NCBI RefSeq assembly: GCF_025452235.1
Contig: NZ_CP104965.1
Coordinates: 2,104,501-2,168,500 of the forward strand
Direction: 5' to 3'
DNA from: Devosia neptuniae
GTDB lineage: Bacteria > Pseudomonadota > Alphaproteobacteria > Rhizobiales > Devosiaceae
Length of the DNA: 64,000 nucleotides
Position 1 is the stretch's first letter; every line of letters starts with the position of its first letter. Under the pieces are notes generated by a model, which was given only the letters and a program-made list of their open reading frames with translations, did no database searches and was not told the origin of the DNA. The position numbers were made by a program, and so were the translations under genes. Positions 16,911 through 24,843 of this stretch are shown piece after piece.

Positions 16911-17546
16911 TCAGGCGAAGGTGCCGATGAGCATTCTGGCGCACAGCCACAGCAGGACTGCAGCAGCTAGCGCGTAGCTAGCCCGGAACCACAGCGGGGA
17001 AACCGTTGTGCGTTTGAAGGTCGAGGCGAGCAGGGCAAGGATTGTGTGAACGGCCAGGAAGATGGCCACCAGGGCCCCGCCATAGATGGCCAATTGGATT
17101 GGCGCGGGGATGGATAGAGTTGGATCGGCAAATTGCGGCAATAGGCCGACATAGAATGCCATGGCCAGCGGATTGAAGAGATTGAGCAGCAGGCCCATGC
17201 TGATCAATTCAGTATCCGATCCGACACGCTCTGGGCGAGGATTAGCGAGGGAACCGCGTATGGCTTTTTTCGCATAGAGATAGGCGAAATAGGCAAGGCA
17301 GGCAGCGCCCAGGACAGCGATGGCCACACGCAGATTGCCATTGGCAATGATCAGGGTGCCCAAGCCCAGGGCCACGAGGGTCACGTGAATAGCGTCAGAC
17401 AGGAAAATGCCGAGGGCGAGTCTCATGCCGGCCGGGAAGCCGCGCGATGCTGAGATGGATAGCAGCAGAAGTTTGGCCGGGCCGGGCGTCAGGATGAGTG
17501 ACGCAGCGGTCAGGGCGAAGAGGGCGAGGCTGTCGGCGTCGAACAT
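16911..17546 (-). CDS. LysE/RhtB family amino-acid exporter
   Basis: A 211-residue inner-membrane protein with about six hydrophobic segments and the family signature near the N-terminus: ILTPGPAKLLLLSISASRGFPAGMRLALGI. Members export amino acids such as lysine, threonine or homoserine lactones; the substrate is not predictable. It is convergent with fliJ. It is one of three LysE-type genes in this window (the others are at 22537 and 38087). Confidence 0.88.
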   Translation of the reverse strand: MFDADSLALFALTAASLILTPGPAKLLLLSISASRGFPAGMRLALGIFLSDAIHVTLVALGLGTLIIANGNLRVAIAVLGAACLAYFAYLYAKKAIRGSLANPRPERVGSDTELISMGLLLNLFNPLAMAFYVGLLPQFADPTLSIPAPIQLAIYGGALVAIFLAVHTILALLASTFKRTTVSPLWFRASYALAAAVLLWLCARMLIGTFA

Positions 17547-17603
17547 TCGCGCTCGCTGGTTGGTGTGGCTTGCTATGGGCTGCGGCTTTGAAGGGCGCCG
17601 ATA

Positions 17604-17849
17604 TCAGAGGCCCTGATTTCTGCGATAATCCATGATGGTGACGGCAATTGCGTAGCCAATGACGATGATCCAGCCGAGTACGAAGAGAACAGCGAAATCG
17701 GATGGATTTCCGCTCTGGAACTCCTCCAAGAAACTTGGCTTGGTTCTGTTGAAGCGTGGGCCATTGTCGCGGGTAAACATCAGGAAGCCCATTCCCGTTG
17801 CGATGACCAATTGCAGGATGCCGCTTGCCGGCCATTTCCCAAAATACAT
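17604..17849 (-). CDS. Small two-helix membrane protein, function unknown
   Basis: An 81-residue product with two predicted membrane helices (about 9-25, ILQLVIATGMGFLMFT; and about 52-71, DFAVLFVLGWIIVIGYAIAV) joined by a polar linker. A GGGGGAG ribosome site six bases before the ATG supports it as a real gene. No family recognised. Confidence 0.62.
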   Translation of the reverse strand: MYFGKWPASGILQLVIATGMGFLMFTRDNGPRFNRTKPSFLEEFQSGNPSDFAVLFVLGWIIVIGYAIAVTIMDYRRNQGL

Positions 17850-17955
17850 CCGGTGCTCCCCCGATTTTGAGACGGTATCACAGGCGGGGAGGGGCGCCAG
17901 ACGCTGCGCGAGCCACGGTTAATGTGGCGCGCGCGGTGCGGGGCCCTTGGTCCGC

Positions 17956-18363
17956 CTACAAGTCCAGAGGCTTGGGCCATTCGTGTGCGGGAAGGAGTTC
18001 GCGCAGGGTTTGGGTCCGGTCGCGGTCGAGGATGATCTCGGCGTCGAGATTGGCGTCGTCGATCTGGCGCATGAATTCGCGGCAGACGCCGCAGGGCGGC
18101 AGGACGTGAAGTTGGCCGGTCTGTTCGTTTCGCCAGACGGCGACCACTTGTTTGATGCGGTATTCGCCCTGCGTGATCATCGCGGCCAGCGCATTACGTT
18201 CGGCGCAAAGGCCCCAACTGGGTGTATCGACACAGACCCCGGCATAGACCTTGCCGGTGCCGGAGACCACCACGGCACCGACGTCGCCAAACAGGCGGCC
18301 GGCGGTGGTTCGATGGGGCTTGAGCAGTTGGGCGGCCTGCTCGATGAGGTCGATGTTTTTCAT
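17956..18363 (-). CDS. cdd: Cytidine deaminase
   Basis: Deaminates (deoxy)cytidine to (deoxy)uridine in pyrimidine salvage. The 135-residue product has the zinc and catalytic motif CAERNA (Cys53-Ala-Glu55) and PCGVCREFM with Cys91 and Cys94 as the other zinc ligands. This is the small tetrameric CDA type. No other nucleoside salvage genes are adjacent. Confidence 0.93.
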   Translation of the reverse strand: MKNIDLIEQAAQLLKPHRTTAGRLFGDVGAVVVSGTGKVYAGVCVDTPSWGLCAERNALAAMITQGEYRIKQVVAVWRNEQTGQLHVLPPCGVCREFMRQIDDANLDAEIILDRDRTQTLRELLPAHEWPKPLDL

Positions 18364-18398
18364 GGAGGCTGCGCAATATGGCGGGGCACGGGCGCGTC

Positions 18399-18776
18399 CT
18401 AACGCTGCTTTTTGGCGAGGTCGATTTCGACGGTGGAGGTTTTGTCGGTGAGTTGGTTGGCCATCAATTGCAGTTCGTGGACCGAATAGGGGCCGCTGAG
18501 CATGATGCTGGTGCCCAGGATGGGGGACTGGATCGTGGGGGAATTGATGATCTTGCCGTCGATACTGACATCGATGGTCTTGCCGACATGTTCGGTGGTG
18601 AACTCGGCAATGGCTTGCTGGCTGGCAGGGGTGAGCTCGATCTGCAGGTTGTCGAAACCGGAGAGGGGATCGGTGACGACCTTGGCGAATTCGACCATGA
18701 GGCGAATTGGCTTGGCTATGGCGGGGGCAAGGGTGACCACAAACGCGATGGCGATGAGGAGGATGTAGCGGAACAT
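18399..18776 (-). CDS. Exported protein resembling the SecD P1-head subdomain
   Basis: A 125-residue secreted protein. A signal peptide (MFRYILLIAIAFVVTLAPAIA) is followed by a domain with LTPASQQAIAEFTTEHVGKTIDVSIDGKIINSPTIQSPI and then SGPYSVHELQLMANQL. This pattern matches the periplasmic P1-head subdomain of the translocon subunit SecD (..FTxxHVGKxIAIVxDGxVxSAPxI..). A stand-alone version cannot translocate protein, so its role is unknown. It is 36 bases from cdd on the same strand. Confidence 0.75.
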   Translation of the reverse strand: MFRYILLIAIAFVVTLAPAIAKPIRLMVEFAKVVTDPLSGFDNLQIELTPASQQAIAEFTTEHVGKTIDVSIDGKIINSPTIQSPILGTSIMLSGPYSVHELQLMANQLTDKTSTVEIDLAKKQR

Positions 18777-18881
18777 GGCGGGATGGTAGCGCGGAATCGG
18801 CCGGAGGGTTAGCGGCTGATTTGTCCGCCGAGCCCTTTCCCCTGCTGGGGAGGCTCGGCAGCCAGAGACCTCACCGTGAGA

Positions 18882-19808
18882 TCAAGGCGTGATCACCATG
18901 CGCTGGGTGGCGCGTTCGGCTTCATAAGTTTGCGGATCGTAGGCGGGTTGGGTTTCGAGCTGATCACGGGAGGTATTGAGGAAGAGGTAGCGCTGGCCAT
19001 TGGTGTCGGAGGAGAAGGTCAGGTTTTCAAAACCGACCGCGACTGGCTTGGCGCCGAGGCCCAGGAAGCCGCCGACATCGACGATGATGGCGTCCGAATT
19101 ACCCTGGGGCGTGAGGACGACATCGCTGATGGTGCCGATCTGCTCGTCATTGAGACCATAAACCGGGATGCCGCGGAGGTCGTCGGCGCTGAGATCGGCC
19201 TGGTCGACATTGGTCAGGCCGGAACGGTCGGGCGTCGTGGTGATGATCGGGCGCTCCGGCTGGTCGGTGGTGAGGGAAGGGGCGACAGGGGTGGCGTTGG
19301 GATTGCCGTCGACCAGCTGGTTTTGCTCCTGCTGGGTGGTGAGGGCGGGCTTGCCGGTGGCTTCCTCACTGTCGGTCCAGATGAAGGCAGGAGCTTCGGA
19401 GAGTTCTTCCTCGGTGGTCTCAAGCACCCAGCGGCGGGTGCCATCCTCGCGCTCGGCCCAGGTGAGCTCGGCGAAGTCGACCGCAACGTCTTTTTCGCCA
19501 ATGCCCAGAAAGCCGCCGACGCCGATCACCACGGCGGAAATTCCCATGCCCGAAGTGATGACCATGTTGTTGATGGTGCCGACCTCACGAGCATTGTCCG
19601 CCACCGAAGTGTAGACCTTCTGGCCCAATAGCTTGGTCACCAGCACGTCCTGATCGTCGGCCGCATAGCCTTCGGAGAGCACGGTTGGTGGCGTGAGGCC
19701 GCTTTGTTCGAGCTCGCTGGGGGTGGCGGGAGAAGGCGCAGTGTCCTGAGCATAGGCGGAGCTGGCCAGCAGCAGGACGAGGGCAGAGGCGGTGACGAAG
19801 TGGCGCAT
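18882..19808 (-). CDS. Secreted tandem PRC-barrel protein
   Basis: A 308-residue exported protein: signal peptide to about residue 20 (AYA-QD), a first PRC-barrel at about 55-140 (VTKLLGQKVYTS through VVIGVGGFLGIGEKDVAVDF), an acidic linker, and a second PRC-barrel at about 205-285 (LRGIPVYGLNDEQIGTISDVVL through VDVGGFLGLGAKPVAVGF). Periplasmic PRC-barrel proteins are common in Hyphomicrobiales, but their function is unknown. It is paralogous to the next gene upstream (19881-20489), sharing the GVGGFLGIGEK core. Confidence 0.85.
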   Translation of the reverse strand: MRHFVTASALVLLLASSAYAQDTAPSPATPSELEQSGLTPPTVLSEGYAADDQDVLVTKLLGQKVYTSVADNAREVGTINNMVITSGMGISAVVIGVGGFLGIGEKDVAVDFAELTWAEREDGTRRWVLETTEEELSEAPAFIWTDSEEATGKPALTTQQEQNQLVDGNPNATPVAPSLTTDQPERPIITTTPDRSGLTNVDQADLSADDLRGIPVYGLNDEQIGTISDVVLTPQGNSDAIIVDVGGFLGLGAKPVAVGFENLTFSSDTNGQRYLFLNTSRDQLETQPAYDPQTYEAERATQRMVITP

Positions 19809-19833
19809 GAATTATCCTTAAGCCGGAATGCAA

Positions 19834-19857
19834 AGGGCCGGCCCGAAGGCCGGCCCT
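19834..19857 (-). terminator. Perfect GC-rich hairpin between the two PRC-barrel genes
   Basis: Ten-base perfect stem AGGGCCGGCC / GGCCGGCCCT closed by a CGAA loop, 23 bases after the upstream PRC gene ends. Only a short T stretch (TTTG) follows on the minus strand, so it may be a weak terminator or an mRNA-stabilising hairpin that sets the ratio of the two proteins. Confidence 0.6.
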
Positions 19858-19880
19858 CACGCTCATAATCCCCGAAGGGG

Positions 19881-20489
19881 TCAGTTGGTTGCTGGGGCCG
19901 GCGCCATGGCGCCACCATCGGCAGGGGCAGCAGGCGCCGCGCCATCGGCGGGAGCCGTGGTATCGACCGGCTCATCCTCCGCCCAAACGAAGTCGGGGGC
20001 CGCCGTCAAGGCTTCGGCAGTGGTGGGCAGGACCCAGCGCTCGGTATTGTCGCCAGCTAGGGTGAATTCGAGCTGGCTGAAGTCCACGGCCACGGCCTTT
20101 TCGCCAATGCCCAGGAACCCGCCGACGCCGATCACCACGGCGGTGATCTGGCCGCTTTCGTCAAACACGATATCGGAGACATTGCCGATTTCTTCGGCGT
20201 CGTCGCCGCTGGACGAATAGACCGGCTGGCCGATCAGCCTTGTGCCGAGGTTATCGGTATCGGCAGCCGTGTAGCCGGCCGACATGTCCCAGGGTTCATT
20301 GACGTCAGTGGTCTGGGCGGCGCCGGTATCGACAGAATCGGCCGGAGCCGGAGCGGCGGGCGCTGCAGGAGCGGCCGGGGCTTCAGTGGTCGCCGGAGCG
20401 TCCGGGGCCGGCGGGGTGGCTTCCTGTGCGATCGCGGGGGCCGCAAGCAGCAGGGCTAGCGCCGAAGTGGTCAACAGGGTGCGGATCAT
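19881..20489 (-). CDS. Secreted single PRC-barrel protein
   Basis: A 202-residue exported protein. The signal peptide (MIRTLLTTSALALLLAAPAIA) is followed by an Ala/Pro/Glu-rich linker, one PRC-barrel at about 80-165 (GTRLIGQPVYSSSGDDAEEIGNVSDIVF through GVGGFLGIGEKAVAVDF) and an Ala/Pro/Asp-rich C-terminal tail. Start ATG 20489 is supported by AAGGAG eight bases upstream. It is the likely duplication partner of the gene at 18882. The leader contains a large inverted repeat (20524-20568). Confidence 0.85.
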   Translation of the reverse strand: MIRTLLTTSALALLLAAPAIAQEATPPAPDAPATTEAPAAPAAPAAPAPADSVDTGAAQTTDVNEPWDMSAGYTAADTDNLGTRLIGQPVYSSSGDDAEEIGNVSDIVFDESGQITAVVIGVGGFLGIGEKAVAVDFSQLEFTLAGDNTERWVLPTTAEALTAAPDFVWAEDEPVDTTAPADGAAPAAPADGGAMAPAPATN

Positions 20490-20523
20490 TGTAGGCTCCT
20501 TAGGTTCATCGGTTCGGTGAACA

Positions 20524-20568
20524 GGGCCGTACGGTGCAAAACTTGCGAGGTGGCGCACCGTGCGGCCC
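20524..20568. repeat. Inverted repeat in the leader of the PRC-barrel gene
   Basis: Arms GGGCCGTACGGTGC (20524-20537) and GCACCGTGCGGCCC (20555-20568) match with one mismatch across a 17-base spacer. It lies 35-80 bases upstream of the PRC-barrel start, so it could be an operator or a leader hairpin. Confidence 0.6.
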
Positions 20569-20579
20569 ATTTATGAGGG

Positions 20580-20697
20580 GTCAACGTCACGAGTGCGCGA
20601 GATGTTCCGCACCGATTTTTCGTGGCTTTTGGGGAACCAAATGAAAAGACCGGCTCTCAGGCGAGGCCGGCCTTCTCCGCCTCCCTGGGCGGTTTTT
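20580..20697 (+). ncRNA. Candidate small RNA ending in an orphan terminator
   Basis: The plus strand has a textbook intrinsic terminator (CCGCC, loop TCCCTG, GGCGG, TTTTT; 20677-20697) with no plus-strand gene upstream; the nearest coding genes on both sides run on the minus strand. A second hairpin (about 20651-20671) lies just before it. Pyrimidine-rich CTTCTCCGCCTCCC resembles the anti-Shine-Dalgarno segments of alphaproteobacterial Hfq-dependent RNAs. The 5' end is a guess and no promoter was recognised. The first hairpin could instead terminate the minus-strand acetyltransferase mRNA. Confidence 0.35.
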
Positions 20698-20843
20698 CGT
20701 TCTTGGAGCACGCGGCGCAACCAGGCGGCGCGCAGTGCTCCCGACATCGCCGACCATAGCGCAGCAGTGATGGCGGGGCACGCGGGACCGCTCGGCAGGC
20801 TTAATGGGTTGCTAACTGGTTAACGGCGGCAATGTAATCCAAG

Positions 20844-21299
20844 CTAGCTCAAGGCCGCCGTGTCGCGGTCATAGCTGCGCATGGCACGGTGGGGCATGCC
20901 GCCATCCTGAAATTCGGGACCGAAGGCGGCAAAGCCCAGGCGTTCGTAAAAACCGAGCTTGTCGGATTGAGCGGTGAGATAGAAGCGCTCGCGGCCTTGG
21001 GCTTTGGCGTAGTTCATGGCAGCCAGCATCATAGCCTTGGCTATGCCCTTGCCACGGAAGCTGGCCCGCACGGCGACGCGGCCGATCTTGATGTGCTCGG
21101 GCTTGTCGAGCAGGCGCAGCGTGCCGACCACTTCGCCTTCGAGAATGGCGACGAAATGGGTGGCGGTGAGATCGTCGGCGTCGTTTTCCTCCGCCTCGGG
21201 GACTTTTTGTTCCCAGACGAACACTTCGCGGCGCAGCGCGAAGGCGGCATTGCAGAGCGTGGAGAAAGGCGGGGCGGTGAGGATGGTGATGTCGGACAT
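20844..21299 (-). CDS. GNAT family N-acetyltransferase (ElaA-like)
   Basis: A 151-residue acyl-CoA-dependent transferase. The N-terminal FALRREVFVWEQKVPEAEEND is typical of the ElaA/YjcF group. Motif A is IGRVAVRASFRGKGIAKAMM with the acetyl-CoA loop RGKGIA, and the C-terminal FYERLGFAAFGPEF closes the fold. The substrate is unknown. Confidence 0.88.
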   Translation of the reverse strand: MSDITILTAPPFSTLCNAAFALRREVFVWEQKVPEAEENDADDLTATHFVAILEGEVVGTLRLLDKPEHIKIGRVAVRASFRGKGIAKAMMLAAMNYAKAQGRERFYLTAQSDKLGFYERLGFAAFGPEFQDGGMPHRAMRSYDRDTAALS

Positions 21300-21331
21300 G
21301 GGCGGAGAATAGCGATGCGATGGCGGGGTGG

Positions 21332-22390
21332 CTAGGTCATTTGCCCATGCACCAGATCATGCACGAAGCCGAGTTTTTCGATCACCTGGGGCGTGAGGAT
21401 GAAGGGATAGGCGTCGGGATGACCCATGGCGCGGTTTAGATTGTTGAGCATTGACGCCAGGGGAATCCAGTTGTCGACCACGGTCTGCATATCAGGTGTG
21501 GTGTAGGGATCGAAATCAACACCCACGGCCAGGGATTCATCTGCAGTCTTGGGACGGGCACGGACGCCAAAGGCGGCGGCCATTTCGACCGTATCGGTGA
21601 TGTGCAGGTAATGGGCGAAGGTTTCGGCAAAATCCTCCCAGGGATGGGCGCTGGCATAGGCGCTGATATGGGTTTGCGGCCAGCCGAGAGGAGCGCCAGT
21701 GGCATAGTAGGTGGCCAAGCTTTGCGCGTAGTCGGCGGTTTCATCGCCGAACAGGGCGCGGAAGCGCTCGAGCGCTGATGTGTTGGCGACCAGCAGGTCC
21801 CAATAGTGGTGGCCGATTTCGTGGCGGAAATGGCCGAGCAGGGTGCGATAGGGCTCGCCCATGGCGGTGCGGCGGCTTTCGCGCTCGGCATCGTCGGCCT
21901 CGGCCAGGGCGATGGTGATGATGCCGCTATCATGGCCGGTCATCACGGGGACGGGTTCGATGGGCATATCGGCCAGGAAGCGGAAGGAAAGCCCGTGCGC
22001 GGGGTCCTCAGTCCGGGTGCGCAGCGGCAGATGCAGGCGCAGCAAGGAATAGAACAGGCGCTTCTTGGCGCGCTCGATAATTTGCCAGCGTAGCAGATTG
22101 CTCGGATCGGCAAGGGCGGGAATGGTGTCATTGTGCCGGCAGGCGGCGCAATAGACGTCGCCGCCGGGATTGGCAGGGACCAGCCAATTGCAGGCGCCAT
22201 GGCGGGCGTTCTCGCAGAACAGATAGGCCTCGCCGGGAAAGACCGGACTGCTCCAATGACCACCGCTCTCGACCAGTGACACCAAGGCATTGCGATCGGG
22301 CAGATAGCCGAGCTGGTGGCGGCAGCGTTCGCACACCGCATTTTCAAAATAGACGGTGTTGCCGCAATGGTCGCAGACGAAGAGTTTCAT
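21332..22390 (-). CDS. Putative zinc-binding metallopeptidase with N-terminal zinc ribbon
   Basis: A 352-residue soluble protein. Residues 1-100 carry zinc-ribbon cysteines (CDHCG, CERC, then CNW and CAAC). The C-terminal half has the metallopeptidase motif HEIGHHYWD (HExxH at about 190) and a downstream acidic WEDFAETFAHYLH helix that likely supplies the third ligand. This is the family annotated as putative zinc-binding metallopeptidase; its substrate is not known. The gene stands alone. Confidence 0.87.
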   Translation of the reverse strand: MKLFVCDHCGNTVYFENAVCERCRHQLGYLPDRNALVSLVESGGHWSSPVFPGEAYLFCENARHGACNWLVPANPGGDVYCAACRHNDTIPALADPSNLLRWQIIERAKKRLFYSLLRLHLPLRTRTEDPAHGLSFRFLADMPIEPVPVMTGHDSGIITIALAEADDAERESRRTAMGEPYRTLLGHFRHEIGHHYWDLLVANTSALERFRALFGDETADYAQSLATYYATGAPLGWPQTHISAYASAHPWEDFAETFAHYLHITDTVEMAAAFGVRARPKTADESLAVGVDFDPYTTPDMQTVVDNWIPLASMLNNLNRAMGHPDAYPFILTPQVIEKLGFVHDLVHGQMT

Positions 22391-22536
22391 TGAGCTTGCC
22401 CCAAGTCGTAGGCGAATAATGCGCGAGGGAGCGTGGTGTTCCGCGGGGGAGAGTGGTGAGCGTGGGGTGTGCAGGCGAAGCCATTATGGGCATGATCTGC
22501 TATAAGATCACAAGGCTGCAGCGCTGGGGGTAGGGC

Positions 22537-23148
22537 ATGAGCATCGAATTTTTGATAACCACGCTGATCGTGGTCGTATCGCCGGGCACGGGCGCGCTTT
22601 ACACCATCGCAGCTGGGCTGAGCCGGGGCGCAAAGGCGAGCGCGGTGGCGGCGTTTGGCTGCACGCTGGGGATCGTGCCGCATATGCTGGCGGCGATCAC
22701 GGGTCTGGCGGCGATCCTGCACACCAGCGCATTGGCGTTTGAAATCATCAAATATCTGGGCGTCGCCTATCTGCTCTATATGGCCTGGGCCACGTTGCGC
22801 GAAAGCGGTGCGCTCAGCGTCGAACAGGATGTGGCGCATAAATCGGCGGGCAAGGTGATCGTGGAAAGCGTGCTGATCAACATTCTCAATCCCAAGCTGT
22901 CGATTTTCTTTTTTGCCTTCCTGCCGCAATTCGTGCCGGCGGATGCGCCCAATGCGCTGCCGCAAATGCTGGAATTGAGCGCGGTGTTCATGGGCATGAC
23001 TTTTGTGGTGTTCGCACTCTATGGGCTGTTTGCCGCATCGATCCGCGGACAGGTTATCAGCCGGCCGGCCATCATGACGTGGATGCGGCGGACATTTGCC
23101 GGGGCGTTCGTACTGCTGGGCGCGCGGCTGGCGCTGACGGAGCGATAA
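22537..23148 (+). CDS. LysE family amino-acid exporter
   Basis: A 203-residue membrane protein of the LysE/RhtB family: VVVSPGTGALYTIAAGLSRGAKASAVAAFGCTLG at the N-terminus and NPKLSIFFFAFLPQFV in the middle, both signature stretches. About six membrane helices. The substrate is unknown. Its stop codon directly abuts that of the convergent VOC gene (23149), leaving no intergenic space. Confidence 0.88.
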   Translation: MSIEFLITTLIVVVSPGTGALYTIAAGLSRGAKASAVAAFGCTLGIVPHMLAAITGLAAILHTSALAFEIIKYLGVAYLLYMAWATLRESGALSVEQDVAHKSAGKVIVESVLINILNPKLSIFFFAFLPQFVPADAPNALPQMLELSAVFMGMTFVVFALYGLFAASIRGQVISRPAIMTWMRRTFAGAFVLLGARLALTER

Positions 23149-23532
23149 TCAGGCGTTGTTGAAGCCCTGGGTGGTGGCGAGCCACCAGGTGGTGCCGGAA
23201 GGGTCGGTGATGCCGCAGCGGCGATCGGCGTCGTCCTTCTGGGTGGGTTCCTGCACCACCTTGCCGCCGGCGGCGCGGGCCAGCTCGAAACTCTGGTCGA
23301 CATCGGGAACATAGACGTGGATATGGGCGCTGCTGGTGGCGCCGGGCGCCTGGCCGAGCATCAGCACGGTATCGTCGATCTTGAATTCGACATGGCGCAA
23401 GGCGCCGCTCTCGTCGCGATGCTCCAGCGTGGGCTCGTCGCCAAATACGGCTTTGATGAAATCGAGCACCGGCTTGGCGTCGCTGACGATCAGGTAGGGG
23501 GAAAGGCTGTTGTGGCCGGCAGGCTTGTACAT
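23149..23532 (-). CDS. VOC (glyoxalase/bleomycin-resistance fold) family protein
   Basis: A 127-residue protein starting MYKPAGHNSLSPYLIVSDAKP, with LEHRDESGALRHVEFKIDDTVLMLGQA and a C-terminal RRCGITDPSGTTWWLAT, i.e. a PhnB-like VOC protein. The ATG at 23532 is preceded by GGAGTG; the frame extends eight codons further but without a ribosome site. No substrate can be inferred. Confidence 0.86.
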   Translation of the reverse strand: MYKPAGHNSLSPYLIVSDAKPVLDFIKAVFGDEPTLEHRDESGALRHVEFKIDDTVLMLGQAPGATSSAHIHVYVPDVDQSFELARAAGGKVVQEPTQKDDADRRCGITDPSGTTWWLATTQGFNNA

Positions 23533-23647
23533 GATTTCACTCCGTTTGATGAGCAATGAACGCGGTGGCCAGGTGGTTCCAACCTGGGCAACCTGGCCCC
23601 CCTGCCAAGCGTTTTAGTTGAATCAACCCATGTCGCGGAGATGAAAG

Positions 23648-23845
23648 ATGATCGGATGGGATGAAGGAAAAATTCGCAACCGGGCCTATCTGCTATGGGA
23701 GCGGGCTGGATGGCCGCAGGGCCGGGACCAGGAGTTCTGGCGCCGCGCCGAGGAAGAACTGGCGCGCGAGGACCAGCTCGATCTGTCCAAGGAAGACACC
23801 GAGATAAAAAAGCCGCCATTGCTGCCGGGACATCTGCTGCAGTAG
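23648..23845 (+). CDS. DUF2934 family small protein
   Basis: A 65-residue protein with the DUF2934 core IRNRAYLLWERAGWPQGRDQEFWRRAEEEL. The family is common in Rhizobiales, and its function is unknown. The start ATG at 23648 lies eight bases after GGAG. Free-standing. Confidence 0.82.
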   Translation: MIGWDEGKIRNRAYLLWERAGWPQGRDQEFWRRAEEELAREDQLDLSKEDTEIKKPPLLPGHLLQ

Positions 23846-23861
23846 TTTCGCGCCTCAATAG

Positions 23862-24434
23862 TTATTCGATGAAGTCCGCTCGACCAGCTTCTAGCCGATA
23901 GAAGCCATTCTGGGGAACGGGCAAGGTAAGCACTTCGCGTCGCGAGAGCCCCAGATAGACGCCGCGGATAATCCTGCCGGTCAGCCCGTGGGATATGGCG
24001 ATTGTGGGCGTGGAGACAGTGTCGGCCAGCCAGGATTTGGCGCGAGCACAAATTTGCTCGAAAGTTTCGCCGTCTGGCGAGCGAAAATACCAATCGAATG
24101 CGTCAGTGCCGTCTAGGGCGCCAGGATGCTCCTGGTCTATTTCATAGAGGGTCATCCCGTCCCAAGATCCGATGGTGACTTCTATCAGTCGGGCCTCTTC
24201 CTTGGCGGGAAGGGGGATGAAGGCGGCTACGCGGGCGGCGGTTTGGCGGGCGCGACCGAGAGGGCTGATATGGAGTTCAAAGCAGTCGGGGTTGGGGATT
24301 TCTTCGGCAAGGCGGCGAGCTGCTAGATCGGCTTGCGCGATGCCGGTCGGGGTTAGGGGAGAGTCCAATTGACCCTGGAATCGGCTTTGGGTGTTCCAGA
24401 GGGTTTCGCCGTGGCGGAGGAGGTAGAGGGTCAT
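23862..24434 (-). CDS. Histidine phosphatase family protein
   Basis: A 190-residue phosphoglycerate-mutase-like phosphatase: catalytic RHGET near residue 7 (MTLYLLRHGETLWNTQSRFQG), the second Arg in SPLGRARQTA, and the second catalytic His in ISHG near 145. The start at ATG 24434 places the RHGE motif at its usual position; a longer frame starts 39 bases upstream. The physiological substrate is not predictable. Confidence 0.88.
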   Translation of the reverse strand: MTLYLLRHGETLWNTQSRFQGQLDSPLTPTGIAQADLAARRLAEEIPNPDCFELHISPLGRARQTAARVAAFIPLPAKEEARLIEVTIGSWDGMTLYEIDQEHPGALDGTDAFDWYFRSPDGETFEQICARAKSWLADTVSTPTIAISHGLTGRIIRGVYLGLSRREVLTLPVPQNGFYRLEAGRADFIE

Positions 24435-24487
24435 TGGGGGTAACTCTCCGTGGTTCTGCCTGGATTTAAGCATGGGAACGCGCAGAA

Positions 24488-24550
24488 CCCCTCACCCTGA
24501 AATTCTGCTGAACGCAGAATTTCTGTCCCTCTCCCTCAAGGGGCGAGGGA
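24488..24550. repeat. Dispersed repeat, family B, copy 1
   Basis: The unit CCCTCACCCTGA, then TGCTGAACGCAGAATT, then CTCCCTCAAGGGG recurs at 38757-38813. It contains a short internal palindrome (AATTCTGC...GCAGAATT). Intergenic, short, with no coding capacity. Confidence 0.75.
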
Positions 24551-24562
24551 GGGAAGAAGGCG

Positions 24563-24841
24563 CTATTCCGTGCGGATGGAATAGTGCCGTTGCAGGCCGG
24601 CGGTGATCTCGGCCCAGGCGGAGGTGGCGGTGCGGGCCTGGTGGGCGTCGAAGGCGAATTGGTTGGCGAAGATTTCGCTGACCAGGAAATGGGTGGGATT
24701 GTCTGGGTTTTGGGCGACGGAAAAGGCGAGACATCCCGGTTCAGCACGGGTGAGGGCGATGTGAGCGGGCAGGGCCGCGATGACCGCTTCAATGCGGTCG
24801 GGCGGCACTTCCAGATGGCCCGTCAGGTAGACTTTGCCCAT
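24563..24841 (-). CDS. ABM-domain protein (putative quinol monooxygenase)
   Basis: A 92-residue dimeric alpha-beta-barrel protein of the antibiotic-biosynthesis monooxygenase type: IALTRAEPGCLAFSVAQNPDNPTHFLVSEIFANQFAFDAHQ, where the ExGCL and FxxxExF patterns are typical. It probably acts on a small quinone or heme-like ligand. It starts two bases after the flhA stop on the same strand. Confidence 0.83.
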   Translation of the reverse strand: MGKVYLTGHLEVPPDRIEAVIAALPAHIALTRAEPGCLAFSVAQNPDNPTHFLVSEIFANQFAFDAHQARTATSAWAEITAGLQRHYSIRTE

Positions 24842-24843
24842 GG

